Source: CAVPKN01 sp963832835 (GTDB taxonomy: Bacteria > Chlamydiota > Chlamydiia > Chlamydiales > JAAKFR01). From it: a stretch of DNA of 64,000 bases. The notes under the pieces were generated by a model. That model was not told the DNA's origin. It did no database searches and worked only from the letters and a program-made list of their open reading frames with translations. The position numbers and the translations under genes are program-made. Location: assembly GCA_963832835.1 (NCBI GenBank), contig CAWHVD010000001.1:1116001-1180000 (forward strand), written 5' to 3'. Shown here in pieces: positions 52,463 through 61,308 of the stretch (within the stretch, counting starts at the first letter, position 1; the number at the start of each line of letters is the position of its first letter).

Positions 52463-53515
52463 ATGTTCATGAAATCAAAGTTTTTGCTTGTCTGTTTGGG
52501 GATCATTTCAACTGTGGGTGCAGCGCCTCCCTCGATGGACTTTAATTCCAGCTTAAGTTTTGACCAAAACTATCCTGAAGACATTGTCATCAATAACCGT
52601 GTTCTACTCAAATTCAATGGTAAAACGATCACTGTGATGGATGTAGTCCGTAAAATGGATCTCCTTTTTTATAGGCAGTATGAGAACCTCGCTTCTTCTG
52701 CCGTAGCTCGCTATCAGTTCTACCATTCAGGATGGCGCACCGTACTCGGCATGGTCATCGACGACTATTTGATTATGGCTGATGCTGAAGAGAAACAGGT
52801 GAAGGTAAATGATGGCGAGGTGCGCGAAGAGCTCGAACAGTTATTTGGGCCAAATGTCGTACTCAATCTCGATAAGCTGGGTATGACTCTGGAAGAAGCC
52901 TTTGCTTTAATTAAAACAGAGCTGACCGTGCAACGGATGACTTCCATGATGGTCCGTAGCAAAGCAATGAGCGATGTTTATCCGCTTTCTGTGAAAAAAA
53001 GATACGAAAAAATGGTCGCAGAGAACCCTATACAAGATGTTTGGGTATACCGTGTTCTGTCTGTGCGAGGCCCCGGGCATGAACATGTGGCGCAAGAGGC
53101 GCATCGTTTGATCAAAGATGTCGGAGTCCCAGTTGAAGAGGTGATTGCGAAGCTTAAAACAGAAAATGTGGAACTGACATTTTCAGATGCTTACCATCAA
53201 AAAGAAAAAGAGCTTTCCGTAGCTTATCGCGCTGTTTTAGGAACATTGGCAGCAGGAGAAGCTCCCAGTGCTTCTGTATCGGCTCCCATCTCAAATAAGA
53301 CCGTGAGCCGCCTGTTTTGTTTAAAGGGGATCGAAAAAGAGGAGTCTCGTACATTTAATGCCATGGCAGAAGAGCTCAAAAAAGAGCTTACTGTGCAAGC
53401 GATGGAGAAACATAATACAGAGTATCGTACAAAGCTGCGCAAACACTATGGCATGACCGAAAAATACCTGAGCCATATTATCCCAAGCGATCTTCAGCCC
53501 TTTGCCATGCGCTAA
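52463..53515 (+). CDS. SurA-like periplasmic chaperone (CT355 equivalent)
   Basis: 350 residues with a signal peptide (KSKFLLVCLGIISTVGA, cleavage near 22). The region VVLLKFNGKTITVMDVVRKMDLLFYRQY resembles the start of the SurA N-terminal domain, followed by VIDDYLIMADAEEKQVKVNDGEVREELEQLFGPNV. Helices continue to the C terminus. I see no complete parvulin PPIase domain, so it may be chaperone only. A gaggg site precedes ATG 52463. The gene order DUF255 / this / ksgA equals CT356-CT355-CT354 of C. trachomatis. The stop abuts a palindromic element. Confidence 0.8.
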   Translation: MFMKSKFLLVCLGIISTVGAAPPSMDFNSSLSFDQNYPEDIVINNRVLLKFNGKTITVMDVVRKMDLLFYRQYENLASSAVARYQFYHSGWRTVLGMVIDDYLIMADAEEKQVKVNDGEVREELEQLFGPNVVLNLDKLGMTLEEAFALIKTELTVQRMTSMMVRSKAMSDVYPLSVKKRYEKMVAENPIQDVWVYRVLSVRGPGHEHVAQEAHRLIKDVGVPVEEVIAKLKTENVELTFSDAYHQKEKELSVAYRAVLGTLAAGEAPSASVSAPISNKTVSRLFCLKGIEKEESRTFNAMAEELKKELTVQAMEKHNTEYRTKLRKHYGMTEKYLSHIIPSDLQPFAMR

Positions 53516-53693
53516 GGGCTCGTAAAGAAATAACTTCCGCATTTGGACTCTGCGAGACAAAGCTCAATCGAAGCGAGCGTAGCTCGCATCCGAGCGAGGA
53601 GCACCATTCCCAAATCGGGAAGGGCGAGAAGGAGGATCGATTGGGCGAAGTCGTAGCCAGTCCAAATGCAGAAGTTATTTTTTTACGAGCCCT
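53515..53693. repeat. 179-bp palindromic element (family E) between CT355-like gene and ksgA
   Basis: The left end AGGGCTCGTAAAGAAATAACTTC... (53515-53549) is complementary to 53659-53693 over 35 bp with few mismatches. The inner part has nested repeats around aatcga/tcgatt and gagcg units. It begins at the last base of the upstream stop codon and ends 6 bp before the ksgA ATG. The ribosome site aaagag lies just outside. Confidence 0.87.
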
Positions 53694-53699
53694 AAAGAG

Positions 53700-54488
53700 A
53701 TGCCTCTTACCAATCCCTCAGAACTGCGAGAATTTTTGCGCTCCCTGGGAGTAGAGCCTAAAAAGGGGTTGTCGCAAAATTTTTTGATCGATGGCAATAT
53801 TGTCCGGAAAATCATTACAGAAGCTAATATCCAACAGGGCGACACAGTATTAGAAATCGGGCCAGGACCTGGAGCTTTAACGGAAGCTCTGCTTTCTAAG
53901 GGGGCTACTATTTATGCTGTTGAAAAGGACGCTGTCTATGCTGAAGCCCTGAAACGTTTTCCTGGAATGACTGTTTTTGCAGAAGATATCCGTACATTTG
54001 ATCTGAATGTGCTCCCGCCTGGGGCAAAAGTAGTTTCAAACCTTCCCTACCACCTCACTTCGCCTATCTTGGGACTACTTGCGCCGCGTCATGACCTTTT
54101 TTCCACAATCACAGTCATGGTCCAGGAAGAAGTGGGCAGGCGTATGACGGCACAGGCAAAGTCTAAAGACTATAGCTCCCTTTCCGTGTTTTTGCGTTTT
54201 TACTCTGAGCCCCATTACGCCTTTAAGGTAAGCCGTCGTTGCTTTTATCCTCAACCGAAGATCGACTCGGCTGTCGTGACTCTAGCTCTTAAAGCTGCGC
54301 CGATTGCCGATGCGGAAGGGTTTTTTGCCCTTGTCCATTCTGTTTTCCAGCACCGTCGCAAGATGGTGAGAAGCACTTTGGGCACATCTGTTGAGCCCAT
54401 CTTAATATCACTTGGTGAAAGTCCCCTGGCTCGTCCCGAAGAGCTTTCCCTCGCCACCTTTCTAGAAATCTTTAAACGCATCCATTAA
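53700..54488 (+). CDS. ksgA: 16S rRNA dimethyladenosine transferase
   Basis: Dimethylates A1518 and A1519 in 16S rRNA helix 45. 262 residues. N-terminal KKGLSQNFLIDGNIVRKI, SAM motif I VLEIGPGPGALTEALL, acidic residue in YAVEKDAVYAE, motif IV SNLPYHLTSPIL, and the C-terminal region (DYSSLSVFLRFYSEPHYAFKVSRRCFYPQPKIDSAVVTL) are all typical. An aaagag ribosome site lies directly before the ATG. A palindromic element stands between it and the CT355-like gene. A short run with cccaaa...tttggg (54491-54520) downstream may form a weak hairpin. Confidence 0.95.
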   Translation: MPLTNPSELREFLRSLGVEPKKGLSQNFLIDGNIVRKIITEANIQQGDTVLEIGPGPGALTEALLSKGATIYAVEKDAVYAEALKRFPGMTVFAEDIRTFDLNVLPPGAKVVSNLPYHLTSPILGLLAPRHDLFSTITVMVQEEVGRRMTAQAKSKDYSSLSVFLRFYSEPHYAFKVSRRCFYPQPKIDSAVVTLALKAAPIADAEGFFALVHSVFQHRRKMVRSTLGTSVEPILISLGESPLARPEELSLATFLEIFKRIH

Positions 54489-54559
54489 TCCCAAACACTT
54501 TCTCTAAGAATTTGGGTAAGGGAGTTGAAATTTATCTTTGAGGTTGTTCTATTGAGGAA

Positions 54560-57103
54560 ATGGGGCAAGGTAAAGTAGACAGCAGGCTTAAAAGGGCATA
54601 TGAGCTGATTGACACGGCAGCGATTTCTGTCCTTTCTTTAGACATTTTTGATACCCTTTTATGGCGCGCGGTTCCTCACTTTGAAGATATATTTCTGCTT
54701 TTGGGCAAACAATTGGTGAAAGAGGGATGGCTGCTTCCCGCAGTGTCACCCGAAAGCTTTGTCCATTTGCGCATAGAAGCAGAAAAGAAGGCGCGCCAGG
54801 TGAAAGTCATCCCACCGCAAACCGCTGAAGTGACTTTGCCCGAAATTTACTGGCAACTCCAGTCGATCTTTGTACAATTGTCTGTGGAGCAAATGCTGAC
54901 AGGGGGATGCAGGGGAGTGTACCCCGGGGAGGTGTCGGAACTAGTGGGCATAGAGCTTGCTCTGGAAAAAAAGCTCATCCGTGTCGATTCATCTATTATC
55001 AGTTTGATTCATTACGCAGGGCAAAAATCGATTCCTATCGTGCTGGTTTCCGATACCTATTTTGAAGACAAGAGCGTACGGTACTTGATCGGAGATGTTC
55101 CTTATATCCAACACTTATTTCTCTCTTGTGAATATGGTTGTAGCAAGCAATCGGGACTGTTCAATCAGGTGCTTAAGCAAATCGGTGTGCCCGCTGCCAG
55201 GATCCTCCACATCGGTGATCACGAAAAGAGCGATATGTACTTTGCATCCGCAGCCGGAATGCAAACAGTGCACTTTCCTAAGTACGATAAAGAGTTCGAA
55301 GAGATCTTGGAGCGGGAATGGAAAACGGATTTGAGCGGCAGAATGCAGCTTTTGGATGAACAGAGCGGCGATTTTGGTCTGAGCTCACTGCGCGCCAAAA
55401 TAGCGTACCATCCCGATATAGACTCTTTAAAAGCCCAGAGTCGGTTTTATTGGAAATATGGTGCTCAAGTGCTTGGCCCCATTTTATTTAGCTTTATTCA
55501 CTGGATTTATGAGCGCTGCCGCGTAATGGGTCAAACCCAAGTATTTTGTCTGATGCGCGAAGGTAAGCTTTATGGCGAGTTGATTCGCCGTTTTGCCCCT
55601 TACTATCCTGAACATACCTTAACAGCAACCCCACTTTGGGTTTCCAGAGTGTTTGTCGCCCACGCTTCCATGCAATCTGCTAGTAAAAGAGAATTGAGTG
55701 ATTTCATGAGAACTCTTATGGAACGAGTCACTATAGGGACATTTTGGAGTTATTTAGGATTGGATCAAGCGAGCATGGGCAAATGGTCTATACGCAAACA
55801 TATGATGCTAGAGGATCCTGCTTTAAGACATGAGCTTATCGAGGATTTGTGTAGGTATTCTGCTTGGCGTGAACAAATTATCAAACATGCCTCTGCAAAA
55901 CGTAGGTGCTTTCTAAAATATCTCTCGGGTTTAACAGATCTGTTGTCGCAAGATCAAATGACATTGATCGATGTCGGTTGGGCAGGAAGTACACAAGTGG
56001 CTATGCAGAAAATTTTGAAAGGGGCTGACTCCGACATCCCACTTCATGGACTTTACTTAGGCATAACGGATGGGATGCAGGTGGGTGTATTAGAAGGGGT
56101 GATCAGAGAAGGATTTCTCTTTCGCGGGGGCTATCCACAATTCGTTCATAAAAAAGGGAGCTTTGTGCTCGAGCAGACGGCAACTGCAGAAACAGGTTTG
56201 GGATCCCTTGCAGACATAGATGAAGAAGGTAGGATTGTCACGCATCCTCTGTGGATTTCAGCAAAACAAAAGAGCCAAGCCGAAGCAGTTCAAAAGGGCA
56301 TTTTTGCCTATTTTGATCATATGGGGTCTTACAACCAGTCCAGGGCGATTTCGTGGGATGCGCACTCAGAATCATTGCACAATCAACTACGTGCCATCTT
56401 GATCCGTTCCATGACAAACGCCTCAAAGCAAGAAGCTATGAAATTTGGCGCTTGGAATCACGAACATGCGCCTCCTCGCCATCTAACGCAACCTATAGGT
56501 AAAAACAGCTACTACGAAGATTTCATCAAAGATATGGTGCCCCTAGCAGCCTTTAAAGAAAACGATCTCAATTGGCTGTCGGCCTATACGGCTAAGCAAA
56601 GTGAGTCTTTGACACTAGCTGCACAGGCAGTTTGGTTAAAGGCTGTGCAACCTCAATGTTTTTTATCGGAAGATCACTATTCTTTAAATGTGTTTCTTGA
56701 TACGGGGCGAGATTTTCCTCAAAAAGCACAAGCCCAGGTTGCGTTGCGTAGCAACCCCAATCGGCATTTTTATACATTGGTGAGGCTTTTTTCTAAAAAA
56801 CCTGTGCAACGTGTTCTGCTGAATTTCGCTTTCCCTGCCTCACTTGTTCGTATCAAAAGTTTGCGAATGCGTTACTTTGATAGGTCTAATCCCGAACCTG
56901 AGCAATTGACATTTTTTGAAAAGAAAACGGATTCAAATGACATGGCCTGCATTGTAGGCCGAAGCATTGATTCCAACACGTTTTATTGCGACGGGAACTT
57001 GCAATTTGTTTACTCCTTTCTTCCAGGGCAGGTTTATCAAATCAAGCTCAAGCTCTGCTGCGAAATGTTTAAGCTCAGTGAGGACATTACGAAGACCTCA
57101 TGA
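54560..57103 (+). CDS. COG5610-type HAD hydrolase-domain protein (847 aa)
   Basis: The N-terminal HAD domain (residues ~22-250) has SLDIFDTLLWR (Asp28 nucleophile; Phe at the +2 position instead of the usual acid, as in this subfamily), VLVSDTYF (motif II Thr/Ser) and HIGDHEKSDMYFASAAGMQTVHF (motif IV). Residues ~290-520 (AQVLGPILFSFIHWIYERC, VFCLMREGKLYGELIRRF) match the second COG5610 domain, found in surface-polysaccharide and glycosyltransferase clusters. The C-terminal 300 residues are less clear. The substrate is unknown. An aggaa ribosome site lies just before ATG 54560. The stop is 4 bp from the convergent kinase-like gene's stop. Confidence 0.8.
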   Translation: MGQGKVDSRLKRAYELIDTAAISVLSLDIFDTLLWRAVPHFEDIFLLLGKQLVKEGWLLPAVSPESFVHLRIEAEKKARQVKVIPPQTAEVTLPEIYWQLQSIFVQLSVEQMLTGGCRGVYPGEVSELVGIELALEKKLIRVDSSIISLIHYAGQKSIPIVLVSDTYFEDKSVRYLIGDVPYIQHLFLSCEYGCSKQSGLFNQVLKQIGVPAARILHIGDHEKSDMYFASAAGMQTVHFPKYDKEFEEILEREWKTDLSGRMQLLDEQSGDFGLSSLRAKIAYHPDIDSLKAQSRFYWKYGAQVLGPILFSFIHWIYERCRVMGQTQVFCLMREGKLYGELIRRFAPYYPEHTLTATPLWVSRVFVAHASMQSASKRELSDFMRTLMERVTIGTFWSYLGLDQASMGKWSIRKHMMLEDPALRHELIEDLCRYSAWREQIIKHASAKRRCFLKYLSGLTDLLSQDQMTLIDVGWAGSTQVAMQKILKGADSDIPLHGLYLGITDGMQVGVLEGVIREGFLFRGGYPQFVHKKGSFVLEQTATAETGLGSLADIDEEGRIVTHPLWISAKQKSQAEAVQKGIFAYFDHMGSYNQSRAISWDAHSESLHNQLRAILIRSMTNASKQEAMKFGAWNHEHAPPRHLTQPIGKNSYYEDFIKDMVPLAAFKENDLNWLSAYTAKQSESLTLAAQAVWLKAVQPQCFLSEDHYSLNVFLDTGRDFPQKAQAQVALRSNPNRHFYTLVRLFSKKPVQRVLLNFAFPASLVRIKSLRMRYFDRSNPEPEQLTFFEKKTDSNDMACIVGRSIDSNTFYCDGNLQFVYSFLPGQVYQIKLKLCCEMFKLSEDITKTS

Positions 57104-57107
57104 TGCC

Positions 57108-58595
57108 CTAATTTCTCAACGAAAAAAGGCTGGCAATAATAACATCATTCCAAGCAGGTTTATATCCATAATGCTCGAATCCTGCTGTAAATGAATTGAG
57201 GAAATCCGAAGTTGTCTTGTGATCGGCATTTCTGGTAGTGGCTCTGTAGATACGAGCCCAGTTTTCCAAAGCATGGATGCATAGGTCCTGCCAAGAATCA
57301 TCCAATAAGTCCACAGGGATTTCTTCTGGAAAATCAATCAATTTCATGACCCCGGACTCTGCAACAAATAGATTATTGGGAGAGAGGTCGAAAAGGACAT
57401 GTTGATTCTGCAGGGATTTCATAAAAAATTTACGTGCCTGCTTAACATGAGATGGGTTAAGCACATTCGCAGGATGAGCTATTTTGTCTTGAATGATGCA
57501 CCCCTCTAGTGTCGCTGTTGTTGTATTGTGGATGATAGCGACAGGCACTGCCAGGTTTTGAGTAGCCCTGTAAAAGTTGAGGGAATTTGTCATCCACGAT
57601 TTGAGTATCACCTTGGAATATGCTGCCCTTTTTTGCTTAAATACCTTGACTACCAGAGTATCGTTGGACTGACCTGGAACAATTGGGTTTGGTGCTGTTG
57701 CTGTATAGACATCCATAAAGGAGCCCTGATTAGAGAGCAGCTTCAGCTGAACACATTGACCTTGGATCTGGATTGTTCCATTCAGTGCGTTGTCAGAAGC
57801 AATCTTAAAGAGGGAAGGTGTCTCTCTCCCACGAGTACGTTGCGCTTTTTGCGGTGCAGCAGGTGTTGCTTTAGGTAGTTGACTGTTAAATTTTTCTTCT
57901 AGTTCTTCAAGGTTGATTTCGTGTGGAGCATTGGCATTGGTTTCTTGTATTTTTGGCTGGGGCAGATTTAATTTTTGAAAGGCAATGGGTACGATTTGAG
58001 AGTCGCGTACATCCATGATACGGCAGCTTTTGACAGGTGCTTCTTTGCCGGCAGCATCCAGGCCTACCACAGCCCCTCTTTTTTTAGATGATTCTCCTGC
58101 ATCATAATCTGCGAACAAGTTTCTTTTAACCCCTTGAGGTGGATGATCCGATGCGATTAAAGTAGGAGGGGCTTGTATGTTTTCCTCGGAGGATTCTTCT
58201 GCATCATAATCTGCGAACAAGTTTCTTTTAACCCCCTGAGGTGGATGATCCGATGCGATTAAAGTGTGAGGGGCTTGTATGTTTTTCTCGGAGGATTCTC
58301 CTGCATCATAATCTGCGAACAAGCTTCTTTTAACCCCCTGAGGTGGACGATCCGATGCGATTAAAGTGTGAGGGGCTTGTATGTTTTCCTCGGAGGATTC
58401 TCCTGCATCATAATCTGCGAACAAGCTTCTTTTAACCCCTTGAGGTGGATGGTCCGATGCGATCTTAGCAAAAGCTGCTTGAATACCATTTCCCTCTGCA
58501 GATTTAAAATTTTGAGATTGCCTTATCTCCGTTCTTGAAGGAGAAGGTGAAGGTGAGGTTTGTAAAGGGGAGTCAGTAAATCGTGAGATAGCCAT
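57108..58595 (-). CDS. Repeat-bearing divergent protein kinase-like effector candidate (495 aa)
   Basis: Residues 1-40 are Ser/Thr/Pro-rich. Residues 45-170 hold four 34-residue tandem repeats (I-A-S-D-H-P-P-Q-G-V-K-R then S/N-L-F-A-D-Y-D). Residues ~280-495 look like a eukaryotic-type kinase: glycine-rich loop LLSNQGSFMDVYTA, VKVFK with Lys317, catalytic loop LFDLSPNN with Asp403 and Asn408, and LIDF with Asp421 (DFP in place of DFG; Ser405 in place of the usual Lys). No signal peptide or membrane segment. Each repeat contains RxLF, a cyclin-docking type motif. A type III secreted effector is likely but inferred. No clear Shine-Dalgarno site; it lies convergent with the HAD gene. Confidence 0.82.
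   Translation of the reverse strand: MAISRFTDSPLQTSPSPSPSRTEIRQSQNFKSAEGNGIQAAFAKIASDHPPQGVKRSLFADYDAGESSEENIQAPHTLIASDRPPQGVKRSLFADYDAGESSEKNIQAPHTLIASDHPPQGVKRNLFADYDAEESSEENIQAPPTLIASDHPPQGVKRNLFADYDAGESSKKRGAVVGLDAAGKEAPVKSCRIMDVRDSQIVPIAFQKLNLPQPKIQETNANAPHEINLEELEEKFNSQLPKATPAAPQKAQRTRGRETPSLFKIASDNALNGTIQIQGQCVQLKLLSNQGSFMDVYTATAPNPIVPGQSNDTLVVKVFKQKRAAYSKVILKSWMTNSLNFYRATQNLAVPVAIIHNTTTATLEGCIIQDKIAHPANVLNPSHVKQARKFFMKSLQNQHVLFDLSPNNLFVAESGVMKLIDFPEEIPVDLLDDSWQDLCIHALENWARIYRATTRNADHKTTSDFLNSFTAGFEHYGYKPAWNDVIIASLFSLRN
58086..58463 (-). repeat. Tandem 102-bp repeat, about 3.7 copies, within the kinase-like gene
   Basis: The word gcatcataatctgcgaacaa recurs at about 102-bp intervals (near 58100, 58202, 58304, 58406), with neighbouring blocks (ttaaccccttgaggtgga, tccgatgcgattaaag) also conserved. 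Multiples of three keep the frame and encode the 34-residue units starting at residues 45, 79, 113 and 147. Confidence 0.93.
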
Positions 58596-58935
58596 TGATA
58601 ATTCCTTGAAAGTTTATTTTTTGTATCTATTTTATAGATGCTTTGAATTTAAATAAAGTAATTTTCATTCTTTTAATAAAAATTAATTTTAAAATTAATA
58701 AAATTTTAACAATTAAAACTGTTGGAAATAAAATTAAGGCTATTCATGAACCCTCAGAGTATTCCAGTATAGACATACTTGAGAACCCTACCCTTGAAAA
58801 GCATGGGATTCCGCACCATCAAGGCGGGAGTGGGTAGTCTCCATAGGAAGACTGCTAACCAATATGATGGATTGACCTGATTAGTTACTAAAAATTCATT
58901 TTCAATAAAAAGCAATTGATATAGCGTGTCTAGGC
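58596..58935. other. 340-bp gap with no recognised gene
   Basis: Its left half is extremely AT-rich (58620-58740) and probably contains the promoter of the leftward kinase-like gene. The right half is less AT-rich and has a small hairpin (agtctccataggaagact, 58839-58856) but no convincing coding frame or known element. Confidence 0.5.
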
Positions 58936-59508
58936 ATGGCATCCATTTCCGTTTTAACAATAGAGGGTATTCTTGAACCCGAGTCCTATTCCGTGGGCTG
59001 TAGTCAGGAATCCGAATCTCACCAGCAACCTGCACAGATGTTTCAAAATACGTGCGATTATCCTATAGATGACTGTTTATCGATTAAAAATAATTTTAAA
59101 ATGAATTTTGATCGTGCAGATCCCATGTTTTGGAAACAAAGAGTCATTTTCCACATGATGGCATCACCCATCATTGTTTCGATGTCTTTCATTCCCTTTT
59201 CAGGTATAAAATGCCAAATTCTGTTTTTACAAAAAATCAATCTACTGCCCAAGATAAGGGGTTTTGTGGCTCCCTATCTCTCAGAAGAAGACCAAAAAAA
59301 ACTGTGTGCTACTGCAACGGTCCCTGTTTGTCATAAAGTGCATGATGAGAATTCAATTGACGATTCACTGGTTGGGTTAGATCTTTGTTCTGAGGAGCTA
59401 AGACCCATTCTGAGGTACTTTTTAAAAGATCCAGCTACCGCCTTTTTAGGGATCACTTTTTTGGGATATGGGGGACGCCTCATCTTGCATGGCTGGCTTA
59501 AAGTGTAA
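58936..59508 (+). CDS. Hypothetical protein (190 aa)
   Basis: A Cys-containing N terminus (about 60 residues, low complexity) is followed by a moderately hydrophobic region (VIFHMMASPIIVSMSFIPFSG), a helical basic part (FLQKINLLPKIRGFV) and a C terminus with AFLGITFLGYGGRLILHGWL. One or two of these could be membrane segments, so an Inc-like role is possible. No family is recognised. There is no strong ribosome site before the ATG, and the codon choice is more AT-rich than in the core genes, consistent with accessory DNA. Confidence 0.5.
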   Translation: MASISVLTIEGILEPESYSVGCSQESESHQQPAQMFQNTCDYPIDDCLSIKNNFKMNFDRADPMFWKQRVIFHMMASPIIVSMSFIPFSGIKCQILFLQKINLLPKIRGFVAPYLSEEDQKKLCATATVPVCHKVHDENSIDDSLVGLDLCSEELRPILRYFLKDPATAFLGITFLGYGGRLILHGWLKV

Positions 59509-59527
59509 ACCTACATTGCGGCAATCC

Positions 59528-59580
59528 CGCTCCTTTAGGGGCGGGTTAAGCAACCTGAGTTCGATTTTGAACTTTTTGCT
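59528..59580. repeat. Short hairpin and second copy of a 30-bp interspersed repeat
   Basis: cccgctcc-ttta-ggggcggg (59528-59547) forms an 8-bp stem after the hypothetical gene, without a T-run. It is followed by caacctgagttcgatttt plus gaactttttgct (59551-59580), a near-identical copy of 28133-28162. Confidence 0.65.
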
Positions 59581-59597
59581 ATAGAGGCGGTTATAGA

Positions 59598-59972
59598 TCA
59601 ATTATGAACAAGGAAAACGGAGATAACGAGGAGAAAACCCTCCAAATTGTCAGTATTATGTTGGACCACAATTTTCTGCTCACCCCCACGTCGATAGCGA
59701 TTGAGGGCCTCTACAGTCTCATTATGGAGCCGTAGAAGCTTGATCGCTTTATTGACATAGTGCTCGCTGTGGCAAAGTATATCGGCCATCGCAGAACGCC
59801 TCAAATTGATCATGCCATGAGTAAATAAAGCACCAGCCTGTAGGGCAAGGCGAGCCTCTATGGCATTTCTAGGCCCAAAGTCATGGAGAGTTTGAGCGAC
59901 AATATTTAACTGTTCATTCTTTTTAACTACCGGTTCAATAGCAGACGCGCCGTAAGCGGGAAATGCTCCCAT
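59598..59972 (-). CDS. Mobile-type conserved hypothetical protein (124 aa), C terminus probably altered
   Basis: Contains IEARLALQAGALFTHGMINL and HYVNKAIKLLRLHNETVEALNRYRRGGEQKIVVQH, a pattern I recognise from uncharacterised proteins of planctomycetes, Legionellales, Rickettsiales and similar genomes, often found with accessory genes. In those the C terminus usually continues with a V-N-V motif after the VVQH. Here it ends in a different hydrophobic tail (NLEGFLLVISVFLVHN), so a frameshift near 59650 is possible. The function is unknown. Confidence 0.6.
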   Translation of the reverse strand: MGAFPAYGASAIEPVVKKNEQLNIVAQTLHDFGPRNAIEARLALQAGALFTHGMINLRRSAMADILCHSEHYVNKAIKLLRLHNETVEALNRYRRGGEQKIVVQHNTDNLEGFLLVISVFLVHN

Positions 59973-60293
59973 GTTGACAAGGAATTAAGCTGGGGTAAAG
60001 GCTTGTGGTCGAGAAACCACTGATCCGGCCTTTTTCTATTGATTCAAGAAAGATGGGTAGATTTGATGGTTACGATGACGGTGCGCCAGACTGTTGTGCC
60101 GTTTGCATTTTTGCGTTTGTAAATTGATGCCATAGTTCCAAGCTTGAGTTAAAAGCGTTTAGTTGGATGGCGGCTGTTTAAGATTGATCTTTATTGAGCG
60201 GCCGTTGCACCACGGCACGCAATTTAAACTTTAACTTGGTATTCAGGCAAGCGCAATCGTGCTTACAAGTGCGTGTGGATGATGGATAAAGAG

Positions 60294-60380
60294 TGGGGCA
60301 ACCTGGATTTGAACCTAAGGCCCGACGGGTTATGAGGGCGGCGGACCGCCTTATCATCCAACACATACCAGCCGCTATGG
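60294..60380 (-). other. Degraded tRNA-like sequence
   Basis: On the minus strand, a CTCATAA anticodon-loop-like stretch (CAT, as in tRNA-Met) is followed by taggttcaaatcc (T-loop) and a 3' end ggttgcccca. The 5' acceptor partner is missing and the anticodon stem does not pair, so it is a remnant, not a working tRNA. Such remnants mark old integration sites. The rest of the 59973-60477 gap, including a direct repeat gtgtaccgc at about 60453 and 60464, carries no gene. Confidence 0.45.
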
Positions 60381-60477
60381 ACAATAAGATAAACACTTTG
60401 CGCTAAAAATGGTAATCATTTTTGCTGAATTGTGTTGGCTAAATATGCAAGTTGGTGTACCGCTAGTGTACCGCGGC

Positions 60478-61308
60478 CTATAGGACAGTATTAATAGTCG
60501 CGATCACGTTGCTAATCTCACTTGGCATGTTGAGGTTATATGCGACATCACCAAGCCCATTGTGATGAGCAGCCCATAACTTCTGTAATTTACCCAATCC
60601 GCCTTCATCGAACTTGATAAGCTGTAGAGCAGTTCCTCGATTTTGGAAAGTCTGAGATAAGCTGACCTTTAATTTGGCTGGGTCATTGATCTTCTTCTCT
60701 CGTACAAGCAGATAGAGATCATGATAATCTTTCATGCGGCTATTGGCTGCCCCTTTAGAGATGACCGTTTCCAATTTCTCTGCGAAGATAGTCTCGATCG
60801 GGTAGACCAAAAGAGAAATATCATTCTCGAACATCGGCTTGCCTCGATATTGGAAGAGCTGGACTTGAAGAGATTGAGGAATCACAATATCGCCAACCCC
60901 TACATCAATGTGGACTCTATCCTGCATCCTTCCAAAATTCGCTTGCAGCGTTGCCCGATAGCCAGGGTAGTGCATATGAGGTTGCATTAATGGCGATAAT
61001 CCCTGATAGGCGAAGGAGAAGCCATCTGGTGCATTTATGACTGTAATCGCTTCGAAGGCTGACTGGATATCCAGTTCCCTGGTCTGCATACGTGTGAGGA
61101 GAAAGTCTAGGTCAGTCGTTTCACGGCCTAATTTGAGTAGATAGGAGAGAAGAAACCCTCCCTTGAAGATAAACTTATCAGATAAGGACGATCGTGCCAA
61201 CCTAGCCAAAAATCTCTCTAATACCAACTGCTTCCAACAGTGATTAAAGTGAATATGTCTTTCTTGAGCTATAGTTTGCAGTCGATCTTTGAGAGCCTGT
61301 TCGTTCAT
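60478..61308 (-). CDS. AbiEii/AbiGii-type nucleotidyltransferase toxin
   Basis: 276 residues. The nucleotidyltransferase signature is FIFKGGFLLSYLLKLGR followed by TTDLDFLL (the paired metal-binding Asp), then the conserved FAEKLETVISKGAANSRMKDYHDLYLLV. This matches the toxin of AbiE type IV toxin-antitoxin systems, which act in phage abortive infection by modifying tRNAs. The start codon overlaps the antitoxin stop by ATGA (61305-61308), the standard arrangement. It ends close to the tRNA-like remnant, consistent with a mobile island. Confidence 0.93.
   Translation of the reverse strand: MNEQALKDRLQTIAQERHIHFNHCWKQLVLERFLARLARSSLSDKFIFKGGFLLSYLLKLGRETTDLDFLLTRMQTRELDIQSAFEAITVINAPDGFSFAYQGLSPLMQPHMHYPGYRATLQANFGRMQDRVHIDVGVGDIVIPQSLQVQLFQYRGKPMFENDISLLVYPIETIFAEKLETVISKGAANSRMKDYHDLYLLVREKKINDPAKLKVSLSQTFQNRGTALQLIKFDEGGLGKLQKLWAAHHNGLGDVAYNLNMPSEISNVIATINTVL

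Noticed and set aside
58086..58463. Regular repeats considered as a CRISPR array
   Set aside because: The unit is 102 bp without unique spacers and is in frame, so it is a protein-coding tandem repeat.
58754..59035. 93-codon leftward frame before the hypothetical gene at 58936
   Set aside because: Overlaps the start of the rightward gene, no ribosome site, composition unlike a protein with known fold.
60294..60380. Functional tRNA-Met
   Set aside because: No pairing acceptor arm and a mismatched anticodon stem; recorded only as a remnant.
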